The position numbers and the translations under genes were made by a program. A stretch of DNA of 13,705 nt from Lachnospiraceae bacterium (GTDB lineage: Bacteria; Bacillota_A; Clostridia; Lachnospirales; Lachnospiraceae). A model generated the notes under the pieces. That model worked only from the letters and a program-made list of their open reading frames with translations. It searched no databases and was not told the DNA's origin. Every line of letters starts with the position of its first letter. Within the stretch, counting starts at the first letter, position 1. Below are positions 13,689 through 13,705 of this stretch, piece after piece. The stretch spans positions 1 to 13,705 of the forward strand of contig JAILCT010000165.1 of assembly GCA_024690425.1 (NCBI GenBank), written 5' to 3'.

Positions 13689-13705
13689 TACAAATATCCC
13701 CATGC

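Noticed and set aside
13482..13703. Open frames overlapping the tRNA
   Set aside because: They read through a perfectly folded tRNA-Ser and its terminator; no coding signal.

Overview
The window looks like chromosomal DNA of a Gram-positive Clostridia member, most probably a Lachnospiraceae (Butyrivibrio-like). The reasons are strong AGGAGG-type ribosome binding sites, moderate AT-richness, a zinc-ribbon/DUF4234/DUF2752 gene set common in that family, a choline-binding-like wall repeat, and a tRNA-Ser without encoded CCA. This placement is inference from style, not from a marker gene.

Left part (1-1692): two divergent genes for membrane proteins with an N-terminal CxxC-x10-CxxC zinc ribbon. 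One is a six-helix protein (minus strand); the other is a DUF4234 protein (plus strand) whose stop codon overlaps the TTG start of a DUF2752 protein.

Centre (1699-10980): a compact minus-strand operon, read right to left. It encodes (i) a 541-aa zinc-ribbon/single-helix protein with a cell-wall-binding-like repeat; (ii) a 733-aa zinc-ribbon/single-helix protein with a C-terminal transglutaminase-like domain and a calcium-binding-type loop; (iii) a 1667-aa multi-domain protein with a zinc ribbon, a multi-helix membrane block, an extracytoplasmic domain, an acidic linker, a Gly/Ala-rich hydrophobic segment and a ~1000-residue C-terminal part of unknown function; and (iv) a small DUF3592 membrane protein. 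Gaps of 12-42 bases and good ribosome binding sites support one transcript.

Control region (10981-11438): a divergent intergenic region with a 12-bp perfect inverted repeat built from CTTGnCAAG-type sites. It is flanked on each side by an extended -10 element of the form ATATGGTA(T/A)AAT. On the plus side lie an 80-aa two-helix membrane protein and a 472-aa regulator with two HTH segments. A further copy of CTTGnCAAG sits just before the regulator gene, suggesting that the regulator controls the operon and itself.

Right edge (12865-13705): a broken EAL-domain (cyclic-di-GMP phosphodiesterase) remnant, a short unexplained coding-like tail on the plus strand, and a tRNA-Ser(CGA) with its own promoter element and terminator.

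The most interesting hypothesis is that the operon encodes an undescribed envelope complex. Its large subunits share a cytosolic zinc-ribbon tag and project wall-binding, transglutaminase-like and large unknown domains, under a dedicated dual-HTH regulator. Assembly and function are inference.
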